From assembly GCA_937907705.1 (NCBI GenBank), contig CALCVP010000031.1:62001-126000 (forward strand): 64,000 nt of DNA, read 5' to 3'. This DNA is from an uncultured Prevotella sp. (GTDB lineage Bacteria > Bacteroidota > Bacteroidia > Bacteroidales > Bacteroidaceae). Position numbers and translations under genes: made by a program. Position 1 is the stretch's first letter, and every line of letters starts with the position of its first letter. Positions 17,772 to 27,161 of the stretch are shown piece by piece. Under the pieces are notes generated by a model, which worked only from the letters and a program-made list of their open reading frames with translations, had not been told where the DNA came from and did not search any database.

Positions 17772-18009
17772 AGCTGTAATAATTTAATTATAAAACGAAT
17801 GTAACAATTTCAATATAAAAACGAGCAATTTGTCTTTTTATTATTTTTATTCGTATTTTTTTATTTTAGATGTTTCGTACATACTTTTAATTTCAAGTAC
17901 TGGCTTAAATTATCAGCAGTTTCCCTGTATTGACAGAGCAAGAAAATACTGCTCCTGCCCCACTTAGGGCACTTGCAGATACATATTTATTCACAAAACG
18001 CCGAAAATA
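17772..18009. other. AT-rich gap upstream of the rimP operon, no gene seen
   Basis: The 240 bp between the divergent lipoprotein pair and the rimP promoter are strongly AT-rich. No frame is convincing, and no clear minus-strand promoter for the lipoproteins was found. Confidence 0.5.
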
Positions 18010-18041
18010 TTTGTACACATGCAGATTTATTTGTAAATTTG
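18010..18041 (+). promoter_or_regulatory. Promoter of the rimP-nusA-infB operon
   Basis: TTTG at 18010-18013 and TAAATTTG at 18034-18041 with a 20-nt spacer match the Bacteroidota consensus. The start site is expected near 18045-18048. Confidence 0.75.
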
Positions 18042-18054
18042 CAGCGTTCAGAGG

Positions 18055-18090
18055 AATGAGGAGCTCACAAAGAGTTCCTCATTTTATTTT
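18055..18090 (+). terminator. Terminator-like hairpin in the rimP leader (possible attenuator)
   Basis: AATGAGGAGCTC (18055-18066) pairs with GAGTTCCTCATT (18072-18083) across a 5-nt loop, with one G-U pair, followed by TTTTATTTT. It lies just after the predicted start site, so it could stop transcripts before rimP. Further downstream, GGCGCT and AGCGCC (18133-18158) form another small hairpin before the rimP ATG. Confidence 0.65.
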
Positions 18091-18173
18091 AAATGGAGGC
18101 ATGAATTCACGCCTGCACCATACAATTATAACACGGCGCTACACCCTGATACAAGCGCCTAATTACACGTTTT

Positions 18174-18641
18174 ATGATAGATAAAAGCGCAGTTAAAACA
18201 TTGGTTGACGAGTGGTTGAAAGACAAAGAATACTTTCTCGTTGACATTGAGATTAGTCAAGACGACAAAATCGTAGTGGAAATCGACCATGCAGATGGCG
18301 TGTGGATAGAAGACTGTGTACAGCTAAGCCGATACATTGAGGATCACCTTAGCCGCGACGAAGAAGATTACGAACTGGAGGTTGGCAGCGCAGGTCTGGG
18401 CCAGCCCTTCAAAGTGCCACAGCAATACATCAACTTCATCGGAAAAGATGTAGAGGTGCTCGATGCTGACGGCAAGAAATACAAAGGATTGCTGAAAGCC
18501 GTAGACGGCAACAACTTTACCGTAACAGTAAAGGAAAAAGTAAAGAAAGAGGGTGCCAAGCGCCCTACCATACAAGACGTAGACAAAGCATTTGACATGG
18601 ATAAGGTAAAATACGCCAAATACCTTATCAGCTTCAAGTAA
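18174..18641 (+). CDS. rimP: Ribosome maturation factor RimP
   Basis: 155 aa, usual size. RimP binds free 30S subunits and helps 3' domain assembly. The N-terminal alpha/beta domain includes VEIDHADGVWIEDCVQLSRYIE (about 42-63), the family block, and DYELEVGSAGLGQPFKVPQQY matches the YxLEVSSPGLDRPL motif. The C-terminal half is an SH3-like domain. First gene of the classical rimP-nusA-infB order, 56 bp before nusA. Confidence 0.95.
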   Translation: MIDKSAVKTLVDEWLKDKEYFLVDIEISQDDKIVVEIDHADGVWIEDCVQLSRYIEDHLSRDEEDYELEVGSAGLGQPFKVPQQYINFIGKDVEVLDADGKKYKGLLKAVDGNNFTVTVKEKVKKEGAKRPTIQDVDKAFDMDKVKYAKYLISFK

Positions 18642-18697
18642 CCCGCAACAGGGCACTACAATAGTCAAAACAGGAATAACAAGAAAACAACATACAA

Positions 18698-19963
18698 ATG
18701 GTAGCAAGAAAGAAAGAGGATGAAACCGTAAGCATGGTTGACACCTTCAAAGAGTTTAAAGATACTAAAAACATCGACCGCACCACTCTCATGAGCGTGC
18801 TCGAGGAAAGTTTCCGCAACGTTATCGCCAAAATATTCGGTAGCGACGAAAACTTCGACGTTATCGTAAACCCTGACAAGGGCGACTTTGAAATCTATCG
18901 CAACCGTAAAGTGGTGGCTGATGGCGAAGTGAAAGAGGAAAACAAGGAAATCTCTCTCACCGATGCACGCAAAATAGAACCCGACTATGAGGTGGGCGAA
19001 GACGTGAGCGAAAAGGTAGACTTCAGCAAATTTGGACGACGCGCCATACTGAACCTGCGTCAGACACTTGCATCAAAGATTCTTGAACTCGAACATGACA
19101 GCCTCTACAACAAATACAAAGACCGTGTAGGACAAGTCATAGCAGGAGAGGTTTATCAGGTATGGAAGCGGGAAGTGCTGCTCGTTGACGACGAGAACAA
19201 CGAACTCATACTGCCCAAATCAGAGCAGATACCTCACGATGTTTACAGAAAAGGCGAAACCGTTCGCGCCGTCATCAAAGAAGTAAACAACGACAACAAC
19301 AATCCGAAGATTATACTCTCGCGCACCAGCAACATGTTTCTGGAAAGACTGCTCGAAGCAGAAGTACCGGAAATTGCCGATGGTCTCATCAGTATTCGAC
19401 GCATAGCACGTATGCCGGGCGAAAGAGCCAAAATAGCAGTAGAAAGCTACGATGAAAGAATAGACCCAGTAGGAGCATGCGTCGGCGTAAAAGGTAGCCG
19501 CGTACACGGCATCGTACACGAACTCTGCAACGAGAATATAGACGTAGTAAACTATACAGCCAACACCAAGCTCTTTATACAAAGAGCGCTCAGTCCTGCA
19601 AAGATTTCCAACATTAATGTGGACGAAGAAAACAAAAAGGCTGAAGTTTACCTCAAGCCAGAAGAAGTTTCACTCGCTATCGGCCGCGGCGGACTCAACA
19701 TCAAGTTAGCAAGTATGCTGACAGAATACACCATCGACGTGTTCCGTGAGCTCGACGAAAGCGAAGTAGACGAAGATATCTACCTCGACGAGTTCTCTGA
19801 CGAGATAGACCAATGGATCATCGACGCCATCAAAGGCATCGGACTCGACACCGCAAAAGCAGTACTCAACGCACCAAGAGAAATGTTGGTAGAAAAAGCC
19901 GACTTGGAAGAGGAAACCGTTGACAATGTACTGAAAATCCTGAAGGCGGAGTTTGAGGGATAA
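18698..19963 (+). CDS. nusA: Transcription termination/antitermination factor NusA
   Basis: 421 aa, typical of the short Bacteroidota NusA without the two C-terminal acidic repeats of E. coli. It binds RNA polymerase and modulates pausing, termination and antitermination. The N-terminal RNAP-binding domain (about 1-125) is followed by an S1 domain (GQVIAGEVYQVWKREVLLV), KH1 (DPVGACVGVKGSRVHGIVHEL) and KH2 (LAIGRGGLNIKLASMLTEY). The C-terminal 60 residues carry a helix-hairpin-helix-like KGIGLDTAKAVLNA. The stop codon is embedded in the inverted-repeat element that follows. Confidence 0.97.
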   Translation: MVARKKEDETVSMVDTFKEFKDTKNIDRTTLMSVLEESFRNVIAKIFGSDENFDVIVNPDKGDFEIYRNRKVVADGEVKEENKEISLTDARKIEPDYEVGEDVSEKVDFSKFGRRAILNLRQTLASKILELEHDSLYNKYKDRVGQVIAGEVYQVWKREVLLVDDENNELILPKSEQIPHDVYRKGETVRAVIKEVNNDNNNPKIILSRTSNMFLERLLEAEVPEIADGLISIRRIARMPGERAKIAVESYDERIDPVGACVGVKGSRVHGIVHELCNENIDVVNYTANTKLFIQRALSPAKISNINVDEENKKAEVYLKPEEVSLAIGRGGLNIKLASMLTEYTIDVFRELDESEVDEDIYLDEFSDEIDQWIIDAIKGIGLDTAKAVLNAPREMLVEKADLEEETVDNVLKILKAEFEG

Positions 19964-20113
19964 TTCATAATTCGACAATGCATAATTCATGATGCCTTGC
20001 CGCGCACCATGAATAAAGCGGCAAGGCACATAAAGGCCACGAATTATGAAACAGCGCTCTTTTCACATGCAAAACCGTCATGAACTATGCATGCTATTGT
20101 GGGTTATGAATTA
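19961..20113. repeat. 153-bp inverted-repeat element between nusA and infB
   Basis: An outer left arm at 19961-19992 (TAATTCATAATTCGACAATG onward) pairs imperfectly with 20078-20113. Inside, TGCCTTGCCGC pairs with GCGGCAAGGCA (19993-20003 with 20018-20028). The left arm begins exactly at the nusA stop codon. This looks like a small non-coding mobile or processed element inserted in an operon. Confidence 0.65.
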
Positions 20114-20137
20114 ATAATGTATGAATTAAATTAAAGT

Positions 20138-23100
20138 ATGAGCATCAGATTAAATAAAGCAATTCGTGAATTAAATATAGGACTTCAGACGGCAGTTGAA
20201 TTCCTAAAGAAGAGAAATGACCTGGGCGAAGTGAGGGATGACCTCAGCTTCAAACTTAGTGACAGTCAGTATAACGCATTGGTTGAGGCTTTCAAAACAG
20301 ACAAAGAAGCAAGAAGCCAAGCCGAAAAACTGCTGTCAAAGCACCCGAAAGACAAAAAACGAGCTAACGACAAGACAGATTCCAAGGCCGACAATGCGGT
20401 CAAAAGCGTTACCCCACAAAAGTATAAACCACTGGGAAAAATTGACCTCGACAGCCTTAACAGGAAACCGTCGCGCTCTGCTGCTCCTACAGCAAAACCA
20501 GTTGCCGGCGACAGAAAGGCTTCTGCCGTAAGCCCACACGACAGCAACAATACCACAAACACCAAAAACTCCTCTGACAACAACACTGCTGCCACACAGC
20601 CTAAGAAGCAAGATACTGTTGCACAGCAGCCAAAGCAAGACGCTATGCAACAGAAAAGCACAAGCAACGAGGCTCCCAAGGAGCAGAAACAGCAAAGTGG
20701 CAAGAGCACAATAGCTGCCAATGCAGGTAGCGAGAAGCCACAAAACGAGAATGCGAAAGTAGCCAGCAATACTGTTAAAGCTGCCGATGCGCAAGCAAAA
20801 GCAGCAGATACAGCAGCACCGGTAGCCAGCAATGCGCAACCTGCTGCTGCCAATCAAAAGGCTGAGCAACCTAAAGTGGCAACACCTGTTGCTGACAACA
20901 GCAACGCAACAGCAGCCAGCCAACAGCCAACAGCAGAGCCGGCTACTGACAACTCAGCTGCTTCAACCGGCGAAAACAAGATTTTCACGCTCCGAAGCGA
21001 GAAGAAACTGACGCCTAAAGTCAATGTCCTTGGCAAGATAGACCTCTCTACCCTCAACCAAAGCACGCGTCCTAAGAAGAAGACCAAAGAGGAACGACGC
21101 AAGGAACGCGAAGAGAAGGCACAGCAGAGCCGCACCAATGAGAAGAAGAAACGCTCACGCATCACCAAGGAGCGCGTCAATATTGACCAAGCGGTAAAGC
21201 AAAACAACGATAGCAACAGAAACAACAATAACAACCGCAATGACGGCAACGCCAATAAGAAAAAGAACCGCAAGCGCAATCAGAAGCCTGTCGAGGTAAA
21301 TGAAGAAGACGTTGCACGCCAGGTAAAAGAGACGCTTGCACGACTCACCAGCAAAGGGCAAAACAAGAAAGGTGCCAAGTATCGCAAAGAGAAACGTGAG
21401 GCTGTACAAGAGCAACTCAAAGAACAAAGAGCTGAGGAGAAGGCAGAAAGCAAGATACTTAAGCTTACCGAGTTTGTAACAGTAAGCGAATTGGCCAACA
21501 TGATGAACGTTTCTGTCAATCAAGTCATCGGCACTTGCATGAGCGTTGGCATCATGGTATCCATCAACCAGCGTCTTGACGCCGAGACCATCAACCTCGT
21601 TGCCGAGGAGTTTGGCTTCAAGACGGAGTATGTAAGCGCCGAAGTGTCAGAAGCCATTACCGAAGAACCGGACGATGAAAGCGACCTCGTGCCACGCGCT
21701 CCTATCGTAACCGTGATGGGACACGTAGACCATGGAAAGACCTCTTTGCTCGACCATATCCGCAATACCAATGTAATTGCCGGCGAGGCTGGCGGCATTA
21801 CGCAGCACATCGGTGCTTATAACGTAACGCTCAGCAACGGACGCCACATTACTTTCCTTGATACTCCAGGACACGAAGCATTTACTGCCATGCGTGCCCG
21901 CGGTGCTCAGGTTACCGATATCGCCATTATCATCATTGCAGCAGACGACAGTGTGATGCCTACTACACGTGAGGCCATCGCTCATGCCCAAGCTGCCAAT
22001 GTGCCAATGGTGTTTGCCATCAACAAGATTGACAAGCCAGGAGCCAATCCGGACAGAATTCGTGAAGACTTGGCAAACATGAACTTGCTGGTAGAAGAAT
22101 GGGGCGGAAAGTACCAATGCCAGGAAATCAGCGCCAAGAAAGGCATCGGTGTAGACGAACTTCTTGAGAAAGTGCTTCTTGAGGCCGACATGTTGGACCT
22201 GAAAGCCAACCCTAAACGCAAGGCAACAGGCAGCATCATAGAGTCTTCTTTGGATAAAGGCCGTGGCTATGTGTCTACCGTTTTGGTCAGCAACGGTACG
22301 CTCCATGTGGGCGACAACGTGATTGCAGGAACCAGCTATGGCCGTATCAAGGCCATGTTTAACGAGCGTAACCAGCGCATTGAGAAGGCTGCGCCAGCAG
22401 AGCCAGCCATTATCTTGGGCTTGAATGGTGCGCCAACAGCCGGCGATGCGTTCCATGTGCTCGACTCAGAGGTTGAAGCACGCGAGATAGCCAACAAGCG
22501 TTTGCAGCTGCAACGCGAGCAAGGCTTGCGCACCCAGAAGCGTTTGACCTTGAGCGACATCAGCCACCGTATTGCCCTTGGATCATTCAAGGAACTCAAT
22601 ATCATTGTAAAGGGTGATACAGACGGTAGTATCGAGGCTTTGAGCGACTCGTTCATCAAGCTGTCTACCGAGAAGATAAAGGTCAATGTCATCCATAAGG
22701 CAGTAGGACAGATATCTGAAAGCGACGTAACTTTGGCCGATGCGTCAGACGCTATCATCGTAGGTTTCCAGGTGCGTCCATCAGCAGCAGCACGCAAGCA
22801 GGCTGACCAAGAGGGTGTAGAAATCAACACTTACTCTGTGATTTACGACGCCATAGAGGATGTGAAGTCTGCAATGGAAGGCATGCTCGACAAGGTTGTG
22901 AAGGAAGTTGTTACCGGTCAGATTGAGGTTCGCGAGGTTTACAAGATTTCCAAGGTAGGAACCGTGGCCGGAGCTTATGTTACCGAGGGTAAGGTTCACC
23001 GCACCGACAAGGCTCGTCTGGTACGTGACGGTATCGTTATCCATACAGGTGAAATCAACGCATTGAAGCGCTTCAAGGACGATGTCAAGGAAGTTGGCGT

Positions 23101-23200
23101 TAACTTTGAGTGCGGTATCAGCTTGGTTAACTTCAACGACATTCAGGTAGGTGATATCATCGAGACCTTTACCGAGATAGAAGTAAAGCAGAAGCTGTAA
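20138..23200 (+). CDS. infB: Translation initiation factor IF-2
   Basis: 1020 aa. It positions initiator fMet-tRNA on the 30S subunit and promotes subunit joining by GTP hydrolysis. A short N-terminal IF2N-like helical domain (residues 1-55) is followed by about 350 residues of low-complexity Ala/Gln/Asn/Lys/Ser-rich linker, then a second IF2N domain (TVSELANMMNVSVNQVIGTCM, about 448-468). The GTPase begins with GHVDHGKTS (528-536), followed by DTPGHEAF, NKID and SAKKG. Domains II-IV complete the protein. The long linker is unusually large but typical in kind for Bacteroidota. Confidence 0.98.
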   Translation: MSIRLNKAIRELNIGLQTAVEFLKKRNDLGEVRDDLSFKLSDSQYNALVEAFKTDKEARSQAEKLLSKHPKDKKRANDKTDSKADNAVKSVTPQKYKPLGKIDLDSLNRKPSRSAAPTAKPVAGDRKASAVSPHDSNNTTNTKNSSDNNTAATQPKKQDTVAQQPKQDAMQQKSTSNEAPKEQKQQSGKSTIAANAGSEKPQNENAKVASNTVKAADAQAKAADTAAPVASNAQPAAANQKAEQPKVATPVADNSNATAASQQPTAEPATDNSAASTGENKIFTLRSEKKLTPKVNVLGKIDLSTLNQSTRPKKKTKEERRKEREEKAQQSRTNEKKKRSRITKERVNIDQAVKQNNDSNRNNNNNRNDGNANKKKNRKRNQKPVEVNEEDVARQVKETLARLTSKGQNKKGAKYRKEKREAVQEQLKEQRAEEKAESKILKLTEFVTVSELANMMNVSVNQVIGTCMSVGIMVSINQRLDAETINLVAEEFGFKTEYVSAEVSEAITEEPDDESDLVPRAPIVTVMGHVDHGKTSLLDHIRNTNVIAGEAGGITQHIGAYNVTLSNGRHITFLDTPGHEAFTAMRARGAQVTDIAIIIIAADDSVMPTTREAIAHAQAANVPMVFAINKIDKPGANPDRIREDLANMNLLVEEWGGKYQCQEISAKKGIGVDELLEKVLLEADMLDLKANPKRKATGSIIESSLDKGRGYVSTVLVSNGTLHVGDNVIAGTSYGRIKAMFNERNQRIEKAAPAEPAIILGLNGAPTAGDAFHVLDSEVEAREIANKRLQLQREQGLRTQKRLTLSDISHRIALGSFKELNIIVKGDTDGSIEALSDSFIKLSTEKIKVNVIHKAVGQISESDVTLADASDAIIVGFQVRPSAAARKQADQEGVEINTYSVIYDAIEDVKSAMEGMLDKVVKEVVTGQIEVREVYKISKVGTVAGAYVTEGKVHRTDKARLVRDGIVIHTGEINALKRFKDDVKEVGVNFECGISLVNFNDIQVGDIIETFTEIEVKQKL

Positions 23201-23223
23201 CAACACGCTGCCAACAGATAGGG

Positions 23224-23276
23224 AAAAAGCCACAAGGCACAGACAATGGTTCTGCGCCTTGTGGCTTTTTCTTTTC
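23224..23276 (+). terminator. Intrinsic terminator of the rimP-nusA-infB operon
   Basis: AAAAAGCCACAAGGC (23224-23238) pairs with GCCTTGTGGCTTTTT (23256-23270), followed by CTTTTCC. Confidence 0.85.
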
Positions 23277-23277
23277 C

Positions 23278-23387
23278 AAGAGCGATGCAATCATCAAGCA
23301 AGAGCATAGCAACCGGAAGCCGATTGCCATGCTTTCGGAGAGCAAAAACAGTGCTTTCGGAAGTGGGAAAAAGCGAAGCGACACTCA
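23278..23387 (+). repeat. 22-bp palindromic array (array C)
   Basis: Units start at 23278, 23300, 23322 and 23344, with a degenerate fifth at 23366. Cores: AAGAGC-GAT-GCAATC, AAGAGC-ATA-GCAACC, GATTGC-CAT-GCTTTC and AAAAAC-AGT-GCTTTC, with 7-bp tails such as GGAAGCC. The array starts immediately after the infB terminator and ends before the suf promoter. Confidence 0.8.
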
Positions 23388-23430
23388 CGTAAAAAAAACT
23401 TAAAATCATGGTGTTACGCTGTTTATTTCG

Positions 23431-23438
23431 TAACTTTG
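23431..23438 (+). promoter_or_regulatory. -7 box of the suf operon promoter
   Basis: TAACTTTG fits TAnnTTTG, 52 nt before the sufB ATG. A clean -33 TTTG is not visible at 19-21 nt. No IscR/SufR operator was recognised. Confidence 0.5.
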
Positions 23439-23490
23439 CAAGTTCAATAGAAGGGTAGCTTGCACACAGCTTACCAAGTACTTAAAAGCA

Positions 23491-24939
23491 ATGGAAATTA
23501 AAGACACTAAAAACGAGTTTGTAAAGCAGGTAGCCGAACAAAAATACGAGTTTGGCTTTACCACCGACGTACACACCGACATCATAGAAAAAGGTCTCAA
23601 CGAAGATATTGTAAGACTTATCTCGCAGAAGAAGGGCGAACCCGAGTGGATGCTCAACTTCCGCTTAAAGGCGTTTAACTATTGGAAAACGCTGAAGCAG
23701 CCTACATGGGGTCATGTACATGTGCCCGATATCGACTATCAGGCCATTTCTTACTATGCCGACCCTCTGGCCAAGAAGCCTCAAAACAAAGAGATAGACC
23801 CTGAGCTGATGAAGACTTTCGACAAGTTGGGCATACCTCTTGAAGAGCGTCTTGCCCTGAGCGGCACTGCCGTAGACGCCATCATGGACTCTGTGTCTGT
23901 AAAGACCACATTCAAAGAAAAGTTGGCCGAAAAGGGCATTATATTCTGCTCTATCGGCGAAGCCATCAAGAACCATCCCGATCTTGTAAAGGAATATTTG
24001 GGCACCGTAGTACCCTACCGCGACAATTTCTTTGCCGCCCTTAACAGTGCCGTGTTCAGCGATGGCTCATTCGTCTACATCCCCAAAGGCGTAAGAAGCC
24101 CCATGGAACTTAGTTCCTACTTCCGCATCAACGCCCGCAACACGGGTCAGTTTGAGCGAACACTCATCATAGCCGAAGACAACGCTTATGTGTCGTATCT
24201 GGAAGGTTGCACCGCTCCTATGCGCGACGAGAACCAGCTGCACGCTGCCATCGTTGAAATTATCGTAAAGGACAACGCAGAGGTGAAATACTCTACCGTG
24301 CAAAACTGGTATCCCGGTGATGAAAACGGCAAGGGTGGCGTGTTCAACCTCGTAACCAAGCGTGGAGACCTACGCGGTGTCAACTCAAAGTTGTCATGGA
24401 CACAGGTGGAGACCGGCTCTGCCATCACCTGGAAATATCCTTCTTGCGTGCTGCGGGGCGACAACTCACAGGCTGAGTTCTACTCAGTGGCCGTTACCAA
24501 CAACTACCAAGAGGCAGACACGGGCACGAAGATGATACACTTGGGAAAGAACACCAAGAGCACCATCATCAGCAAAGGTATCAGCGCAGGACACAGCCAA
24601 AACTCTTACCGCGGGCTGGTGCGTGCCGCCAGCACTGCCGACAATGCGCGAAACTACAGTTCGTGCGACTCGCTGCTGTTGGGAAGCGACTGCGGTGCCC
24701 ACACGTTCCCTTACATGGACATTCACAACGACACCGCTGTGGTAGAGCATGAAGCCACCACCAGCAAGATTAGCGAAGACCAACTGTTCTACTGCAACCA
24801 GCGTGGCATACCTACTGAACAGGCAGTAGGACTGATTGTCAACGGCTACGCCAAGGAAGTGCTCAACAAGCTGCCTATGGAGTTTGCCGTAGAAGCACAG
24901 AAGCTGCTCAGCGTTTCGCTCGAAGGCACTGTGGGATAA
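23491..24939 (+). CDS. sufB: Fe-S cluster assembly scaffold SufB
   Basis: 482 aa, usual size. SufB forms the SufBC2D scaffold on which iron-sulfur clusters are built in the cytoplasm. Family blocks seen are IPKGVRSPMELSSYFRIN (about 191-208), EGCTAPMRDENQLHAAIVEI and the C-terminal HEATTSKISEDQLFYCNQRG, with the conserved cysteine and the Glu/His residues of the cluster-assembly site. First gene of sufBCDS, 54 bp before sufC. No sufE or sufU lies nearby, so the sulfur-transfer partner must be elsewhere or absent. Confidence 0.98.
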   Translation: MEIKDTKNEFVKQVAEQKYEFGFTTDVHTDIIEKGLNEDIVRLISQKKGEPEWMLNFRLKAFNYWKTLKQPTWGHVHVPDIDYQAISYYADPLAKKPQNKEIDPELMKTFDKLGIPLEERLALSGTAVDAIMDSVSVKTTFKEKLAEKGIIFCSIGEAIKNHPDLVKEYLGTVVPYRDNFFAALNSAVFSDGSFVYIPKGVRSPMELSSYFRINARNTGQFERTLIIAEDNAYVSYLEGCTAPMRDENQLHAAIVEIIVKDNAEVKYSTVQNWYPGDENGKGGVFNLVTKRGDLRGVNSKLSWTQVETGSAITWKYPSCVLRGDNSQAEFYSVAVTNNYQEADTGTKMIHLGKNTKSTIISKGISAGHSQNSYRGLVRAASTADNARNYSSCDSLLLGSDCGAHTFPYMDIHNDTAVVEHEATTSKISEDQLFYCNQRGIPTEQAVGLIVNGYAKEVLNKLPMEFAVEAQKLLSVSLEGTVG

Positions 24940-24993
24940 GCCCCGCAGCAGCCACAACATACTCATCAACAAGTAACAAACGACTATTTAGAT

Positions 24994-25749
24994 ATGTTAG
25001 AGATTAAGAACTTACACGCCAAAATAGGCGATAAAGAGATATTGAAAGGCATCAACCTTACCGTAAAAGACGGCGAGACACACGCCATCATGGGCCCTAA
25101 CGGCTCAGGAAAGAGCACACTGAGTGCTGTGCTCGTGGGCAACCCACAGTATGAGGTAACAGCCGGAAGCATCACCTTTAACGGCAAGAACCTACTGGAA
25201 ATGTCGCCCGAAGACCGCGCACATGAAGGCATTTTCCTCTCTTTCCAATACCCGGTAGAGATACCTGGCGTGTCGATGACCAACTTCATGCGTGCCGCCA
25301 TCAACGAGAAGCGCAAGTATGAAGGCAAAGAGCCGCTCAACGCAGCAGAGTTTTTGAAGCTCATGCGCGAGAAACGCAAGGTGGTAGAGCTTGACAGCAA
25401 GCTCTCCAACCGCTCGGTTAACGAGGGGTTCAGCGGCGGTGAGAAGAAGCGCAACGAGATATTCCAGATGGCCATGCTGGAGCCTAAGCTCAGCATTCTC
25501 GACGAAACAGACTCAGGACTGGATGTAGACGCCATGCGCATCGTGGCAGAAGGTGTCAACAAAATGCACACTCCTGAGACATCGACCATCGTCATCACTC
25601 ACTACGAACGCCTGCTCGACATGATCAAACCCTCAGTAGTGCACGTACTCTACAAGGGACGCATCGTGAAAACCGAAGGCCCTGAACTGGCCAAAGAGAT
25701 AGAAGCACGTGGCTACGAATGGATTAAAGAAGAAGTAGGAGAAAAGTAA
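24994..25749 (+). CDS. sufC: Fe-S cluster assembly ATPase SufC
   Basis: 251 aa. An ABC-type ATPase that drives conformational change of SufB-SufD. Walker A is GPNGSGKST (about 35-43), the signature is FSGGEKKRNEIFQ, and Walker B is LSILDETDSGLD, the SufC-specific form, with ITHYERLL as the H-loop. The stop codon lies 2 bp before sufD, implying translational coupling. Confidence 0.98.
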   Translation: MLEIKNLHAKIGDKEILKGINLTVKDGETHAIMGPNGSGKSTLSAVLVGNPQYEVTAGSITFNGKNLLEMSPEDRAHEGIFLSFQYPVEIPGVSMTNFMRAAINEKRKYEGKEPLNAAEFLKLMREKRKVVELDSKLSNRSVNEGFSGGEKKRNEIFQMAMLEPKLSILDETDSGLDVDAMRIVAEGVNKMHTPETSTIVITHYERLLDMIKPSVVHVLYKGRIVKTEGPELAKEIEARGYEWIKEEVGEK

Positions 25750-25751
25750 TC

Positions 25752-27098
25752 ATGCAGAGTGAACAGCAATACATAGACCTCTATAACCAGTGCCGCGACA
25801 TGATTATGCAACATAGCGCTGCACCTTTCAACGCCGTAAGAGACGAGGCTTTTGCCAACTTTCAGCGTCTGGGCTTCCCCACCAAGAAAGTGGAGCGCTA
25901 TAAATACACCGACATACCGCGCCTGTTTGAGCCTGACTACGGCTTGAACCTCAACCGCTTGGCCATACCCGTAGACCCTTACGAGGCGTTCCGCTGCGAT
26001 GTGCCCAACCTAAGCACCTCGCTATACTTTGTGGTCAACGACTCGTTTTACGGCAAAAATCCGAAGGGTAGCCAGCTACTGCCCGAGGGAGTCATCATCG
26101 ACTCGCTGTCAAAAGTAGCCACCGAGCACCCCGAACTCATTGCAAAATACTACGCCAAACTGGCCAATACCGCTGATGATGCCATCAATGCGCTCAACAC
26201 CATGCTGGCACAAGACGGACTGTTTGTCTACGTTCCCAAAGGTGTTGTGGTAGACCGCGCCGTACAGGTTATCAATATCCTTCGCTCAGACGTTGACTTG
26301 ATGGTCAACCGCCGTGTGCTCATCGTAGTCGAAGAGCGTGCAGAGATAAAGCTGCTCTTCTGCGACCATGCTGCCGATGACCGCCACTTCCTCGCCACTC
26401 AAGTCATAGAGGCATTTGTGGGCGATGGAGCAGGCCTTGATTTGTACTGTCTGGAAGAGACACATGCCAAGAATGTGCGCGTGAGCAACGTGTTTATTGA
26501 CCAGCAAGCCAACAGCCGTGTCAACCACAATGTCATCACCCTGCACAACGGCATCACCCGTAACCGCACCGACCTCACCTTCAGCGGCGAGGGCTCTGAG
26601 TGCAACCTCTGCGGCTGTGTCATAGCAGACAAGGAGCAACATGTAGACAACAACACGCTGATAGACCACAAAGTGGGCCACTGCAACAGCAATGAGCTGT
26701 ACAAATATGTGCTCGACGGCAAAGCCACAGGTGCTTTCGCAGGCCGCGTGCTCGTGCGCCATGGTGCACAGAAGACCACCTCGCAAGAGACCAACCAGAA
26801 CCTCTGTGCCGCCAAGACCGCCCATATGTACACGCAACCTATGCTTGAAATCTATGCAGATGACGTGAAATGCGCCCACGGCAGCACAGTAGGACAGCTC
26901 AATGACGCCGCCCTTTTCTATATGCAACAGCGTGGCATCAGCCGCAAGGAAGCCCGTCTGCTACTGGAGTTTGCCTTTATCAACGAGGTGATAGACCAGA
27001 TGAAACTGGAGCCTTTGCGCGACCGTCTGCATTATTTGGTGGAAAAACGTTTCCGTGGCGAACTCAACAAGTGCGACGGTTGCAAGCTCTGCCACTAA
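25752..27098 (+). CDS. sufD: Fe-S cluster assembly protein SufD
   Basis: 448 aa. The SufB paralogue that completes the SufBC2D complex and aids iron entry. The right-handed beta-helix core includes GDGAGLDLYCLEETHAKNVRVS and AHMYTQPMLEIYADDVKCAHG, with the conserved C-terminal His; RGISRKEARLLLEFAF marks the C-terminal helical domain. The extreme C-terminus CDGCKLCH has three cysteines in eight residues. It starts 2 bp after sufC and precedes sufS by 63 bp. Confidence 0.97.
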   Translation: MQSEQQYIDLYNQCRDMIMQHSAAPFNAVRDEAFANFQRLGFPTKKVERYKYTDIPRLFEPDYGLNLNRLAIPVDPYEAFRCDVPNLSTSLYFVVNDSFYGKNPKGSQLLPEGVIIDSLSKVATEHPELIAKYYAKLANTADDAINALNTMLAQDGLFVYVPKGVVVDRAVQVINILRSDVDLMVNRRVLIVVEERAEIKLLFCDHAADDRHFLATQVIEAFVGDGAGLDLYCLEETHAKNVRVSNVFIDQQANSRVNHNVITLHNGITRNRTDLTFSGEGSECNLCGCVIADKEQHVDNNTLIDHKVGHCNSNELYKYVLDGKATGAFAGRVLVRHGAQKTTSQETNQNLCAAKTAHMYTQPMLEIYADDVKCAHGSTVGQLNDAALFYMQQRGISRKEARLLLEFAFINEVIDQMKLEPLRDRLHYLVEKRFRGELNKCDGCKLCH

Positions 27099-27161
27099 CC
27101 ACTGCCCTTCAGGCAAGCTGCCGCCACGGCGCTTGCCCACCCCAACAGCTATAAAAACACT

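Noticed and set aside
17930..18184. 84-aa frame upstream of rimP
   Set aside because: It covers the operon promoter and leader hairpin and has no coding character.
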